In this document: one piece after another, positions 12,901 through 26,700 of the stretch
Position numbering within the stretch: position 1 is the stretch's first letter
Layout of the letters: every line of letters starts with the position of its first letter
NCBI GenBank assembly: GCA_027627225.1
Contig: CM051024.1
Location: forward strand, 44,705,347-44,769,346
Length of the DNA stretch: 64,000 bases
Reading direction: 5' to 3'
Source of the DNA: Congeria kusceri
Lineage: Eukaryota > Mollusca > Bivalvia > Myida > Dreissenidae
Position numbers and translations under genes: made by a program
The notes under the pieces: generated by a model
Databases searched by the model: none
What the model was told of the DNA's origin: nothing
The model's input: the letters and a program-made list of their open reading frames with translations, nothing else

Positions 12901-14395
12901 TTAAATATTATAAGGAGTTTCACTGCGTAATTTCAGTGTTCTGCTACGGTGATTTGTTTCATATTTGAGTATTGTTTCAATTAAATTAAATACCGACTAC
13001 CATTCGTGTCGGGGCTATTCCGCTGAAACTGTTGGATGCTTTATAGATTGAAACTTGATGAAGAAATTGGGTATCAGATAGAGATGATCATAATTATCGT
13101 AAAAATGTGAAGCTACGATTAATTTCGCAGATATTTGCAAATATAATTTCGTTGATAAGCAGTGTCTGAGCTAATGGTCAGTAACCTCTAATTAGATTTT
13201 ATTGAAACTTTATTAGAAGCTTTATTAGGAGGAGGCGTGCATATATTCAAGACGAACCCCCTCAATGATCTTTCTTACGAGAAAGTTTTGTTTTTTAATG
13301 CATGCAGCATGCTGCAAGCCATGCTGTTTTGATATGTTTTTCAGGAACCACTACATGACATTAAAAACTACTGTTTGAGAAGTTGCATGTACAGCCGGGA
13401 TGAGATAAGCGTACACGTATTATCATGATGTTGGGATACACTTATTTCTCATAAAGTTAAGGACTTTAGATTACTTTCTAGAAAATGTTTCACGAGCGAA
13501 TCATGTTCTTTGTGAATGATAAAAAACAGCATGTTTTTTAAAATGGTCCCTGGCTCGTCAGAGTAAAACTGTAACAAAAATAAAACTATATTGAGCAACA
13601 TTACGTTGCATTTCAACGATACTCTAATTTGTAGTTGGGTTTACCAACTCCCAGACCCTCATCAAATAGCTATGGGAGGACACAGTCATTTTTCATGAAT
13701 ATGTTTATTTAAAGGTGTGGGATATTGCAATAATGCTTACTGTTTTCTTTTCAGTATATTGTGAGTTTAGTTTTTGAAGAATTTACTTTAAATCGTTTAT
13801 CGTTTCTTTTGATTAAAAAGCTGACCGCACTTTACCACATTTTCCGAAAATATAATTTTATCATGATTGTCATAAATGTTAGATTAAGTGTTGTTGGATT
13901 CAGAACATCCTTTTTAAATAATTTACTTAGCATTTAGCGAAACATCCGATTCAAAATGACGTTTTTCGTTAGCTTGTTTATTATTAGGACCATACACATT
14001 TTAGTTTACTTATATCAAATCATTTATTGAATGGGCGATATCATACATGCTCTGTCCTGTACGACTGGTTGCACGTAACGAGCTACCAAATGTAATTAAA
14101 CACAACTCGCAAAATTGCTTTACAACACGATGAGCTTCAATACATGAGGTCATATAAACTGTGTAATAGTTATGTGTTTACATGCGTAATATTTGAGCCA
14201 CAATAATAATGTCACTTATATTGGTAACACGAAATGAGAATGCGAAACTGAGCAAATGAATGACACGCTTCAAACGTTATTATTTTCGCTTAATCAAAGC
14301 TTAAATCTGTTTACGAACGTTTCTTTCGTGAACTGTTTTGGATTTTTGTTAATGGCATTGTTTTTAATAAAAGTATTTGTGTTCACTATGGTCCA
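9955..14395. other. Intergenic stretch, little recognisable
   Basis: AT-rich sequence without repeats of note. It contains one weak minus-strand exon candidate (listed separately). A GC-rich island, GGGCCGAGTAGGACCGGGCC, lies at about 10,418. No RNA gene or convincing multi-exon gene could be supported. Confidence 0.5.
10782..10961 (-). CDS. Candidate single exon, unknown protein
   Basis: On the minus strand a splice acceptor (CTAGTGCAG) precedes an open stretch that includes MQRKRLILNLTKTGYNYL, then a CGAPGKQALLSFPEASN segment and a basic helical stretch (RLNRLVKRVINEIM). A possible donor (GAC/GTTAAGT) lies at 10,781. Codon composition is more even than in the surrounding AT-rich DNA, and the open frame decays into AT-rich sequence just past the donor. 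I do not recognise the family and found no partner exons, so it may be a relic or chance. Confidence 0.25.
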
Positions 14396-14399
14396 AAAA

Positions 14400-14990
14400 C
14401 AAAGATGGATGTGTAAAAGGCGAGGTCAGTGAAGGCCACGATTACTTTATTAGTTACGTGATACTGCCTGTTACCAAAGGCATTGTATGAGATTCCAGCG
14501 GTGTCACGATGAATACATTACCAAGGCGTTTAGTAAAGTAAAGGCGGCAGGGTACTATATACATTATAAAGGAGAACACTTTGCCGAAGTTTGCTAAAGA
14601 ATTGCATCAGTGATAAAAAGTAACGAAGAATATCTGCAAAGACGTTTAATAAACTAGTGGTTGTAATAGTGCACAGTAGAAAGATGCTATTGCTGCTGCG
14701 GAGTTTTGTAAACGGTGTGGCTTTGATGTAATTAAGGATGGTTTTCTATGCGCGCATTCCAAAGTTGACATACTGCGAGTCTTAATTTGCCATACTGATG
14801 CATATGGATTATTATGGTTTTCCTGGAATATCTGAAAAATGAGATAATGTGGTAGACATGGCACAACGAAAAGAGTATTGTTGAGAAAATCGTGTTAGCA
14901 ATGAAGAGTAAGTAAAAGTCTCATAGCAATTAATGCAGTGATACAAAGAAGGAAAATGATACCACTGCGGACGAATTTGTACAGTTACCC
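14400..14990 (+). pseudogene. Possible decayed coding region, unknown family
   Basis: Fragments of protein-like sequence are spread over different plus frames with stops between them. One reads DEYITKAFSKVKAAGYYIHY (about 14,510), one EHFAEVC then RIASVIKSNEEYLQRRL (about 14,575-14,650), and one DAIAAAEFCKRCGFDVIKDG (about 14,683). Their order and composition suggest one broken gene rather than chance, and this stretch has fewer homopolymers than its flanks. I cannot name the family. Confidence 0.25.
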
Positions 14991-15264
14991 AATATGACAT
15001 ACACAGGGTGTATTAAGTACGTTTATTTAGTTAAAGAAAATTACATATTACATCAAACAAACTTACATTAAAGACGTGATATACTTAAAATGCGTGCGTA
15101 AATTGCTAAGCAAACAATGTTAGTTTTATTAACAAATTATTAACTTCAATTGTTAAATTAGTTTATTGATGATATTTAGTTATATTTTTATATTATACAT
15201 ATAAAGCGAGTGATAACAGCACTTAACCGCAATGTTTATATTTATGATATAGTATTTAAATGCA

Positions 15265-16135
15265 AGAAATGTCAGAGGTTAGCGCGCTCGACTATTCGAA
15301 GTATTTTATTTGGTAGGGGCTTACATTTGTTTAAATACAAACCTGAGTAATGGCAGTTATCAATTTATTTCAAGCTTTAAGTGAAAACCTTATGTAGTTG
15401 ATAAATTATAAGACTTTTGAACAAAAACGTTAATCCCAGAACGTAAAAAGTGGACATGCTTAAGTCAAAATACATAAAAGAGTTATGGGGTTTGTGGCAC
15501 CTGATGCCTGAGTTGATTACAAAAATGTATTTCATGTTTGAATTTAACAGCTTATACAATTAAGAAATAATTAGTCTTTTGAATAAAAACTTTACAGTGA
15601 ACATTTTTTGAAAAGGGGGTACAACTCTATCAAAATACAAAACAATATGTGGACTGTGGCACCTAATGTTGTAGTCGAGGACAAAGGTACATTCCAAGTT
15701 TCAAGTGAATAACCTATCAAGGTTGTAAAGATATACAACCTTTGAATAAAAACCTAAATCTTAAAATCTATATAAAAGGGACATAACTATGCAAAATTAC
15801 AAAAAAAGAGTTATTGGGAATTATGGGAAGTGCAACACTTGATTTTGAAGTTGATGACAAAGGTACATTTCAAGTTTTATTTGAATAACTTATGTAGTTT
15901 TGAAGTTATAAGACTTTTGAATATAAACCAGACAATCTATGGGCAAAAGAGGCATAACTCTGTCAAAAAAAAGCAGAGTTATGGAGAATGTTGCAATTGA
16001 TGTTAGATTTGAAGACAAAGGTACATTCCAAGTTTAAAGTGAATAACTAATGTGTTTATAAGGTATACGACTTTTGAATATAAACTTTAATCAGACAATC
16101 TATGTGAAAAAGACAGCCATTGGGGTAAAGATTCA
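15265..16135. repeat. Dispersed element with imperfect internal repeats
   Basis: Starts with TGTCAGAGGTTAGCGCGCTCGA and continues with roughly 190-bp imperfect units, each carrying a TTCCAAGTTTCAAGTGAATAAC-like block, ATAAGACTTTTGAA, and a (A)GAGTTATGGGG block. The same arrangement occurs at 22,240-22,975, showing a dispersed repeat family. No protein is encoded. Confidence 0.75.
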
Positions 16136-16209
16136 ACGACTACAAAGAAACAATTTAAAAAGTAATAAGATAGATAGATAGTCTGGTATCTGTGCATCTA
16201 ACTCATCTC

Positions 16210-16600
16210 CAAAGCCTCTCTATGTGTGGTGAGATGAGGGATTAAAACTATTCCATATATATTCTTAAATCTATAATCAAGACTACACAATTTATAATCA
16301 ATCCATGCTGGACACAGATATGCTTCGGACAGTGTAAAGGACTGATATTTTGTATTTGATCTTTGAACTTGAATTGTGAACTTGACCTTACATCTAGAGA
16401 CCTGGTTCTTGCGCGTGACGCCGTCTTACCATGCCTGTCAACCTTGCCAAGGTATTTGAAAAATCCATCCATGTTTGACAGAGATATGTTCCGTATAAAG
16501 TGTTAAGGATTGATTTATTAAATTGACCTTTGACCTTGAAATGTTACCTTGACTTGGACTTAGGGACCTAGTTCAACAGAAAAGTTTACCCAAATTACTG
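16210..16600. repeat. Dispersed repeat fragment with TGACCTTG motifs
   Basis: Two imperfect copies of a block with GACCTTTGACCTTGAA-like and CTTACATCTAGAGACCTGG-like sequence. I recognise this style of dispersed, non-coding bivalve repeat. The ends are not defined. Confidence 0.5.
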
Positions 16601-19070
16601 GTATTTTATCCAACAAATATTGCTTGCGACAATCACTGAATTAAAGGTTTCTCATGGAAACTTTAATGACGTGGAATGCATTTTAAATTATGAAACAACT
16701 AAGCAAGAGATCTGGCAAAGAAAATTTTTTACCACCTATACACAAAATATTGTAAGTAACAAAATAATCAACAGGCAAACATCTAAATCGTCAAAATAGT
16801 ATGGATAAACTTTTTTTACAAAATAAACACCATAAATGGTGAACTGCAACACATATTAAAAACTACGTTTGCGTCAATGGTTAAAAATGCAGCTGCCAAA
16901 ATTTAATGTGGACAAAATCGACTTTGTTTTCGTTGAAAATATAAAGGATTTCATTTAAAAAAAAAAAAATGTATAAGACAGTACAATTGGAATATTTTAT
17001 AAACATGGACAATCGGGGTAAAACATAGTATTTTCTATTTGCAAATGAATTGCAACCTGCTTTGACTTCTACAGTCCAATGTTTTCATCTTTTGTAATTA
17101 TGGCTTTGATGGAATTTCATTATTCATATTTCCTGTACAATAAACAAAGCCTAGAGCTTAAAGGTTTTTAAAATAAATACACATATATTTGGACAAAGGT
17201 ATGTTTTATGACATAAGACTTCGCAGTTTTAAAAGAACTGTGAAATTTTAATTTGCTTTTGACTAACAGCCATGTGATGTATTTTTCTAAATGCAATGCA
17301 AATATTTTGATTCATATACGTCCATTAGTATCTAAATGTAGTATTCTATGAACTGTATACAGATGAGGACGATGCTGAGACTCCAGATGAATCAGAAATT
17401 GAGATACTTATAAAAAAAGAAATATTATTTTCAATATTACTTATATTGGACGCATCATTTTGTTTAAAAATATCTTAATAAAATTATGAAATATTAGTGT
17501 TTTTCAAAATTATTTTGCAGTCATACCAATCTTTATATTTTGTAAGTACATGTAAACACATCTTTAAGTTATAATCCGTGGGATCAAGCTTTGATTACAA
17601 AAATACAAACTTCAATATGAAATATATTACATTACAATTAAACACATATTTTCAAATGAAAGGTAATAACTTTAACAATATATGTTTAAAATGGAATATA
17701 TACACCGGGTGTTTGCTAGTATTATTAAAAATAACATTTAAATACAACACGCTTAATATAACACTTGTGTAGGGGGGGGGGAGGGGTTCACAGGGTAATG
17801 CATTAAAATACAAACCAACAGCATAAGAACACTACTAACAAATTCATTCAGTAAATACGAACTTTAATTGTTTTCCAATCGAATTTTACAGGTTTCTTTC
17901 CATTAAAAAAACAGTCATAACAATGTCAATTCACACATTCAAGTACAAGAACGCTCGTACACATATTGGAAAATAAAAGAAGTACAAATATCAATGAACA
18001 GTTTCTGTAAAAGAAAATGTATCAACAATTGAAATTATACGTCTTCTTTCATAAATAAGAACATTTTTCTGTCAGAAAAATATTGTAACAATATTCGATT
18101 TTACATCGAAAAATTGAGAAATAATATATACAAACTGTACATAATAATAATAACAAGCGGTTGTATTCTACATAGGCGGTAAGGCATCTTGCACTTTGTG
18201 TAACAAAGTACATACATTTTAATAGAAAACACTCTCACTGGATAGCTTTTGTAAAGCAATATACATTTGTTAGTTATATTGTATAAAAACACTCCAACGT
18301 TTCCGTCGCATGTTTATTTTAGCTGTTTCGAAAAGTTATCATTATTTTGCTTTTTGTGCTTGCAAACATGTTCATTATAAAATGTTCAAATAGTGAACAT
18401 TTTGACTATATACAGTAATTTTGAATTAGGCGACAAATGAACACTGTAAAATTACGCTGATTAGCAGAATTTAATATAAACATTAAACAATTATTAAGAT
18501 AAAAAGAAACTACAATGCAATGAAAATAAAAACAAGAAGATACATGCATAGGAACAAACGGAAATTATTTTAAATGGATGCCATTCGTTATTTTTATTAC
18601 ATATCGGGAAGCAAAATTTAATACGTTTTGTGTGTTGGCACGAACGCAAAAGGAATGATGGTTGAGATCAATAAAATTGAAATGCAATAAATTACAAATA
18701 TATGTATATAGTTCATCAGAAAACTATCATATTAACTTTAAATTTGCAAAAAACAATTGTACTTAATGGTCGATATATTTGCTAAGGCTTGTTATGTTAA
18801 TACTTGTCAATATATACTTGAGCGGAAAATTTGATTTTATTATGCAATAAAATGTATGTGAACACAATATGTAAGGATTAGGAAATGATGCGACGATGGT
18901 AAGCGATAATGTATATATATTATATTGTGTGTGAACAGTGAACATCATTCTTAACATAGAAAACGACATTTGGAATTATTTGTTTTATCCTTAATTATAA
19001 ACCTAGCACACAACATATAAGACAACGTTTTGTTATAAAACGTCAATTAGACCAAATACGAAAATACTTT
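16580..19070. repeat. Diverged tandem duplication, copy 1
   Basis: Collinear with 19,555-21,890. Shared landmarks include GTTTACCCAAATTAC with GGTATTTTATCCAACAAAT (16,584 and 19,562), ACACATCTTTAAGTTATA (17,556 and 20,166), ACCGGGT (17,704 and 20,303), ATTACGCTGATTAGCAG (18,451 and 21,168), and GTATATAGTTCATCAGAAAA (18,702 and 21,410). Offset varies between 2,600 and 2,980 bp because of indels. No coding capacity or transposon ends were found. Confidence 0.85.
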
Positions 19071-19554
19071 TCAAAGTATGGTACCATTTTGTCAAAATAA
19101 ATCTTACATGAGAAAAACAATTTACAAAACCATTTTTGTCCATGACGTTCCAATATATGTAGGCTAATTATCAGAGTGTTGTTGAAGTCGAAATCAATGC
19201 TATATTCATTTTCACTCATGTTCCTGTTTCATATGTAGTGGAATATTCCATCACTGTACCGATATTGTGCTCCTTGTGATATGTCAGAACATGACTAAAT
19301 TTGAGGTATACTTGCTTAAACAAATACTGAACTATAAACAATCGCAAGTTAAATACGCAAGTTATAACTATACTGTCATTTGTTGCATCATGGCACTGGA
19401 TTTCCGTACAATCAAATATTCACTATTCATATTCATTTCATTAATTGAAGAATACTTTCTTACATGGACTACAAAAACAATTCTCAATATCTGCAATAAC
19501 ATTGTTATAAACATAAACTATTAGGTTTATCCCAAACTACTGTTATTTGGTATA

Positions 19555-21890
19555 ATGTAACAGTTTACCCAAATTACCGGTATTTTATCCAACAAATGAA
19601 CTTGGAAACTTTAATGACGTGAAATGAATTTGAATTTATGAAACAACTAAACACAACTACGTGAGATCTGGCAAATCACAATGTTTACTACGTACACATA
19701 AACAAGATTGTAAGTATGAAAATGCAAAAATCTGAAAAAGTCAAAATATTATTGATTATAATGTTTAACAAAATAAACACCATAAATGAAGGTGAACTGC
19801 AAAACAATAAGAAAAAACAACGCTTGCGTAAATGACTGAACATGCAGCAGCCAAAATTTATGAAAACAAATCGACTTTGATTTCGTTAAAAATATAAATG
19901 ATTTGATTTAAATGACAACACGTACGGTTAAAATATTTTATAATCATGGACATTCATGGTAAAACATAGTATTTTCTATTTGCAAAAGAAATTTTCATTT
20001 CGTAAAAAGGACCTGTATTAAAAAATAAAGATCTGTTCATTATTACTTATATTGTACGCATTTAAAAAAAATAAATATCTTGATAAACTAATGAAATAAC
20101 AGTGCGTTTTAATATTCTTAGGAAATTATTTTGCAATCATACCAATGTTAATATTTGTAAGTAAACACATCTTTAAGTTATATTCCGTGATAATACTAAA
20201 AAAATCAAACTACAATATGAAATATATTACATAACAACAAAACACAACGTTTCAAATTTTAAGTAATAAAAGTATGAATATATGTTTAAATGGAATATAT
20301 ACACCGGGTACATAGCAAACATACAACATATTTACAGCACGTGCTTAACATTATTAAAAATAACACTTAAATAAAAGACGCTTAGTTCTACATTTGTGTA
20401 TGGGGTGGTGGGTACACAAGATAATGCAATACAATACAAACCAACAGCATCAGAACACTACTTTTTCAAATTCATTCAATAAATACGAACTATAATCAAT
20501 TCTAATTGAATTTTACATGTTTTGCCATTCTGAAAACAGTCATAACAATGTCAATTAACACATTTAAATACAAGAACACTCCTACCTGTACATATGTTTG
20601 AAAATAAAAGAAGTACAAATATCAGAGAACTGTTCGTGTACAACAATATATACATATTTGGAATTATACGTCTGCATACATAGATACTTGTATGAACAGT
20701 TTTCTGTCACAATAATATGGTAACACTATTTGATTTTACATTAAACAATTGTGAAACAATAAACACAACATGTACATAAAAAATAATAAAAATAGTTGTA
20801 TCTACATAGGCGGTAAAGAATCGTATTATTAATCGTTATTCATTACTGATGATTGCACTTTTTATAACAAACGACTCTCTGATGTATTTACAACAAACGA
20901 CTCTCTGATGTATTTACACACATTTCAATAGAAAAGCCTCTCACTGGACAGTTTTTGTAAAGCAATATACATTTGTAAGTTAAAATGTATTTTTAAAAAA
21001 TCCAACGTTTCCGTTGCACGATTATTTTTGCTGTTTTGAAAAGTTATATTTATTTTTCCTTTTTTGTGCCTTCAACCATTTTCATAATTAAATAGTGAAC
21101 ATTTTGATTACATTTTTTGCTTTTAAGAACATAATATTAAATTAGGCGACAAATGTACCCTGTAAAATTACGCTGATTAGCAGTATTGCATATAGCTATT
21201 AAACAATTATTGCGATAAAAAGAAACGACAATGCAATGAAAAAACACAAAAGATACATGCATTGGAGCATATCGAAGTTATTTTAAATGGATGCCAGAGT
21301 CGTTATTGTTGTTATAAATCGGGATGCAAAAATTGTGTGTGTATGCAAGAACGCAGAGGGAATGATGGTTGAAATCAGTAAAACTGAGATGCAATAGAGT
21401 ACAAATATATGTATATAGTTCATCAGAAAAATATTTACTTTAAATTTGCAAAAACAATATTACAAAATGATCCATGGAGTCTGCTAAATGCTTTCATGTT
21501 GAAACTTGTCAATATACACTTGAGCGAACATTTTGATATTTTTATGCACTTAAATTTATGTGAACACAATATGTACGGTTTATTAAATGAGAAATTTGAG
21601 ATCAATTATCTTTTTAAAAGACAATGATTACGTGACATTAAACCGCCGTAATGCGACGATGCTAAGTACTAACTGTATGAATATATAATAAACTGACAAG
21701 GATGCAAATAAAGCCTTTCAAACGAGCAGCCTGAAATTGTTTTTGAATAGTGCATATCATTTTTTTGTTACATAGAATACGATATTTGGAGTTATAAGTT
21801 TCATCCTGAATTATAAAAGTAGCACACAACGAGTAAGACAGCTTTTTGTCATTAAACATCAATCGAATGAAATGCGAAAACACTTTAGGT
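19555..21890. repeat. Diverged tandem duplication, copy 2
   Basis: Second member of the pair described for 16,580-19,070. It has a local duplication of ACAAACGACTCTCTGATGTATT at about 20,866-20,910 that copy 1 lacks. Base differences are frequent, so the duplication is old. Confidence 0.85.
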
Positions 21891-22239
21891 TTGTATATCT
21901 ATAATCTACGTGACAAACACTTGTAAAAGATCTAAACCAATTTAAACGACATTACATTTCGGAAAACGAAAATAATATAATTTATTGTACGTACGTATTA
22001 TGTTATCATGTCAACGTTATGTTGTCTACAATAGATACTACACGTCCAAACAAAAAAGCAATTGCACATGTAACCAAGTCCAGCATTGAACATTATTAAA
22101 GATCAAACTCAAAATAAAATCAAATCAGACCAATTTTTTCATCTTCCGTAATCGTTCCTTTGTCGTCAGATTCTTGAAACTTAAGTTGTTTTGGAAGTGG
22201 TTCGTCATCTTAAAAAATATTAAATTAACAAGAATTACA

Positions 22240-22975
22240 AGAGCTGTCATAGGACAGCGTGCTCGATTATTTGAAGGATTTTAAATGGTACATATTGGGA
22301 AAATTGGAAGGACATACATTTGTTGAAATACAAAGCTAAGTTATGGCAGTTAATGCATCAATGTATTCCAACCTTGTGTATATCTTATGTTGTTTTGAAA
22401 TTATAAGACTTTGGACCAAAAACTTCGACCCCAAAATATATGTGCAAAGTCGGCATGCAAACCTCTGTCAAAACAGAAAACAGAGTTATGGGGATTGTAG
22501 CACCATATACTTAGATGATTACAAACATGTATTCAAAGTTTCAAGTCAATATCTTATGAAGTTTAAAAATTATAAGCCTTTTGAATCAAAACTTTACACT
22601 TAAAATCTATGTTTAAAGAGGGCATAACTTTGTAAAAATACAAAACAGGGTAATGCGGATTGTTGCTCCCGGTGCTTTAGTTGATGACAAAGGTATATTC
22701 CAAGTATCAAGTGAATAACATATACATATTTGAAGTTTTATTTTTTAATAAAAACTTAAATCTGAAAATCTATGTGAAAAGATTTGTAAACATTATTGGG
22801 AATGTTGCACCCGATGCTGGAATTAATGACAAAGTTATATTCCAAGTTTCAAGTGAATAAATTATGTAGTTGTGAAATTACCAATTTTCTGAATCTAAAT
22901 AAAATTCAGACGCCGACGCCGGGGCGAGAAGGAAAGATTACCTATCATTCGAAAAGTGGAGCTAACAATTGTAGC
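22240..22975. repeat. Dispersed element ending at the NB-ARC gene's stop
   Basis: Same family as 15,265-16,135 (GCGTGCTCGA start, AAGTTTCAAGT and GAGTTATGGGG blocks), followed by a GACGCCGACGCCGGGGCGAG segment. Its right end, GTGGAGCTAACAATTGTAGC, runs directly into the stop codon of the minus-strand NB-ARC gene, so the repeat forms that gene's presumed 3' UTR. Confidence 0.65.
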
Positions 22976-23787
22976 TAAATCTGGATATTATTTATTTCAT
23001 AAAAACATGTTACAATTTCAAACCAAAAGAAGAAATCGATGGCTATATGGACAGCTGACCTACCATCATCCGTGACCTGCAATTTCCATAATTCGCTGGC
23101 AACCGACTCTTGTTTACCACTGTTTGCCCAAAGCTGTCTTTTCTGGTCACATTCATTTGTAAGCACTTCTTCTTCCGCTTGTTCAACAATCTCATCATCA
23201 AAACTGGATACCTTTCGCCACTCGTCTGAAAAACTTCCTGATGAGGACAACGAAGAACTTTTTCTTTTCAGGCTTCCTAAGGAAGACCGACTAGACCTAG
23301 ATGTGGACGGATTGCGAAATTTTACATCACCCTCAGCGATGATATCTTTCGAAACAGCATGAGAACCATCAATGCTACTATATCTTCTAAGCCTGTGTAT
23401 TTTGTCGTCGATTTTGGGGTTCGTATACTCTTTGCTTTCAGATACGGAAACCTTAAAATCAGGATTGTCAAATGTACCAATACCAATTCCTTTGTTCTCT
23501 TCAAACACTTGTTCCTCCTGCTGCATACGTATGTCTAATTCGTCGTCTGTAGGTTCAACATCAGTAGAAATAAATTCGTCACATACTCCACTGTCTTTCC
23601 TTTGTCGAGACAAAGCCATATCATAATGGGTGTCTATTGTTGTATCAATATCTTCAGAAGAACTTAAAGAACAGAAGAAATCCGCACCCTCTGCTATAGC
23701 CTGTCTGATACGTTGTTGTTCTTCATGATCTGGGACGAATGACTGATTTTGACTTATTAGTTTGTTGAACTTTCCAAGCTCAAACTC
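22975..23787 (-). CDS. NB-ARC gene exon 11 (Ser-rich tail) and stop
   Basis: Acceptor ATTTACAG at 23,788; ends at TAG (22,977-22,975). Encodes 270 residues, mostly polar: acidic patches, then a Ser/Arg/Lys-rich stretch (SRSSRSSLGSLKRKSSSL), then a hydrophobic end (FFFWFEIVTCF). This tail probably carries phosphorylation sites. The stop lies at the edge of a dispersed repeat, so the last residues may be recent. Confidence 0.8.
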   Translation of the reverse strand, partial: EFELGKFNKLISQNQSFVPDHEEQQRIRQAIAEGADFFCSLSSSEDIDTTIDTHYDMALSRQRKDSGVCDEFISTDVEPTDDELDIRMQQEEQVFEENKGIGIGTFDNPDFKVSVSESKEYTNPKIDDKIHRLRRYSSIDGSHAVSKDIIAEGDVKFRNPSTSRSSRSSLGSLKRKSSSLSSSGSFSDEWRKVSSFDDEIVEQAEEEVLTNECDQKRQLWANSGKQESVASELWKLQVTDDGRSAVHIAIDFFFWFEIVTCFYEINNIQI

Positions 23788-26700
23788 CTGTAAATATTAC
23801 AATACAAAATTTAAAGACAACTGCTGGCAATTAAAATAAAGTTGGCATATGTCTTATTAAGTACAACAATACATTTTTTTATGATAATACAACTTGAAGA
23901 AAAGAAAAATATTAAAAGTGACAAACTAATCAAAAGTAACCAATTAAGAATATACAGCAAATCCAAGTAATCAACCTAATTGGTCCTTTTACTTTTAACT
24001 TTAATTTGAAATGAAGTCTAGTACTACAAATGTTATATAAAAAGCAAGTAATACAGGACATAAAAATACATATTATAACAATCTCTTTGTTGATTAAAAA
24101 CTCAGTAAGCGCAACGTAATCATAAATATTGAATTCTACAATAATCTAAAGAATGACAGAAATTGACAGATACCTGATACCGATGTTTTATTTTGTCGAT
24201 TTGTTTCTTACTGTATCTAAGTTTCTCCATCAGCTTAATATGATTGTCTAAAACAAACAGAAAATGGAAAGAATTACATCAACATAAATATTTACTGTTT
24301 ACAACAACCATATGACCAATGAAAGCATTTCTTTATATACTCATAGCTATAACTAGTTTTACAAGTGTAACAGTATGTACACTGGGTATATTTCTTGCAA
24401 ACGGGAATAAAACTTTGTATCTTTCCTTTTAAAAAGTTAATATAAAACAAGTTAATATAATACCTTTTGCATTTCTGTACTGCTTGTTGGTGGGAAGCTG
24501 TAGTCTTCGATTTCGCAACCATTCAATCAAATGCTGATAGGCCACCTTATCGGGTCCCACACACTTGGAACTATCACCGCATTTAATGCACTGAAAAGCC
24601 TCAACGTAAGCGGATGTGCTAACGTTCGGTTGTACTGGCTCCAGGCGGTTCTTTATTAATTCTTCCAACTCGGTAAAAATTACTCGATCGTCGTTGTTTT
24701 CAAATGGAAGAAGGCCACCGTTACTTATTTGATATAGCATCTCGTCGTATAATTTCAAACCCATATTCATCAACTTTGTCCCTTCATCTGCAATTAATCA
24801 ACATATTTATGGTGAGCTTTGCAAACTTCACAACATTCAGATTTTCAAATGCGCTTTTTACTGGTTATTGTTCGACAAGAAATAATAACTGCATTGTACA
24901 ATCATATAAAAAAAGTTCTTAACGGAAGTAATGTTTCAATAATCAGTGATAATTGTCATAATAATACCTTTTTGTTCATCTTCATCTCTCAACCTTTTCC
25001 CGAGTTTGAAATGGTACAATGCTGCCCTATCTATTGCCATCGTAAGCTTAACATGGGGGGGTACAAATAGTTTTCTTGCAATTCTCAGAGCATGCTTTCC
25101 ATCTGTCTGTGCCTTTTCTAGTTCTCCCTGTTTAATAATTGATATATTGAGACAGCAACAGACTTTCCAACTTTTTTTATTATTGTTTTAAAAATATCTC
25201 AAGCTTTTGTACAAGTATTCAATACCGTTTGTTTTGCTTTGGTATACCACAAGAATAACATTTTCGCGTGCTACTCTTATGCGTCTGAGTCAATAGCTTA
25301 TTTGGTGATAATCCAGTATAATAATTGGATAAACTGATACATTAATTTGAATAGCATTGTCATTGTTGTAATCAAACAAGCAATATGTGTTTCTGTCATG
25401 TTGATCATTGTACAAAACTTTAAAACTCACTGAAAACATGAATACCTACCTTCACATAAAACACGTCTGCGCGATTGAGAAGAATTGTCAGAGAGGTTGT
25501 GGAATTCTCCATTCCAATGTCTTTGTTGAAACTGATGCAGTTATTATATTCCATTAGCGCGTCATTGAGGTGTTTCATACGCTCATTTTGATTCTTTGTG
25601 TTCAGTCCCATCTGATGATAACATTCAGCTATGTTTGCAGCATATTCAACTCGTTGACTGATAAAACTGGGTCTAGAACAATCCGATGCCTTTGCGGCTT
25701 TATGACATTCGAGAGCGGTTGTTAAATCACCAGTGCTGAAGAAAACACATCCACGACCGTTTTGAATTTCGGCAGTATCTGAATCAATTATCTTTTTCAA
25801 TTTCTTAGAACGTTCCTCATGTATGATATTGATTGCTTTGTCAAATTTTACCAATGCTATCTTCAACTTGTCTTTATTGTTTTCCTTGTTTCCCATCCGA
25901 AGATAAATTCTTCCATACACTTTGTTAAAAGTGCAAAACGCAAACTTTTCGTCAGCCTTTGATACATTCCAACCTTCGGCGCTGTAAGCCAATTGATCAT
26001 CATCTGTAATTTTAAACTGGCCGTTAATTTTGTCCATAGATTCTAACGCGACCTTCAATTTGTCGCTTTTCATTAAACACATTGCCTCCGTTGATTTCCA
26101 ATAAATGTACTGCATCAGCTCTTTCGAATTCTCAGCATGCTGAGCCTGTCTTTGGGTGAATGTTAACTGCAAATATTGTGCGTTTGTGAACTCGGAAACA
26201 TCCCATATGTAGCTGCATCGAATTGTCGACGGTTCTTTTGCTTTGTCAAGCAGACTGCTTAGAGATTCTTTTCCCTCTATGACCAGTTTGAAAAATAAGC
26301 TCAGATGCGGCTTAAGTTCCTCCATATGCATCTTGATGTCTAGCGGATTACGAGCGTTCATCTTCCGCCCACGTTTTTCTATACGTTTGCAGAAATAGGA
26401 AAGAAAAGCATTCCTTCCATCGATATACTCTTGTTTAAAACTCGGCGAATCTTTCAATGTTTGCCCCAAAAACTCAGCAACAATGGAATGGAATGCAAAT
26501 CGTTCTTCTTGCTTGCATGATTGACGTCTTGATAACACAGAAAAGAAGTCTCTTTCGAGCATATGATAAGCCTGTGCTGTGTGCAATTTTTCAACTGTAC
26601 CAATGGACTGTCGCTGTGGAACATCTGGGACACTGGCTGAAACGTGCTGGGCATCTTTAACGGTGAACCAGGTGGTGTTAAAAACAGACAATCGAGCGAT

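Noticed and set aside
22343..22978. Open frames of 60-86 codons.
   Set aside because: They fall within the dispersed repeat shared with 15.3-16.1 kb.
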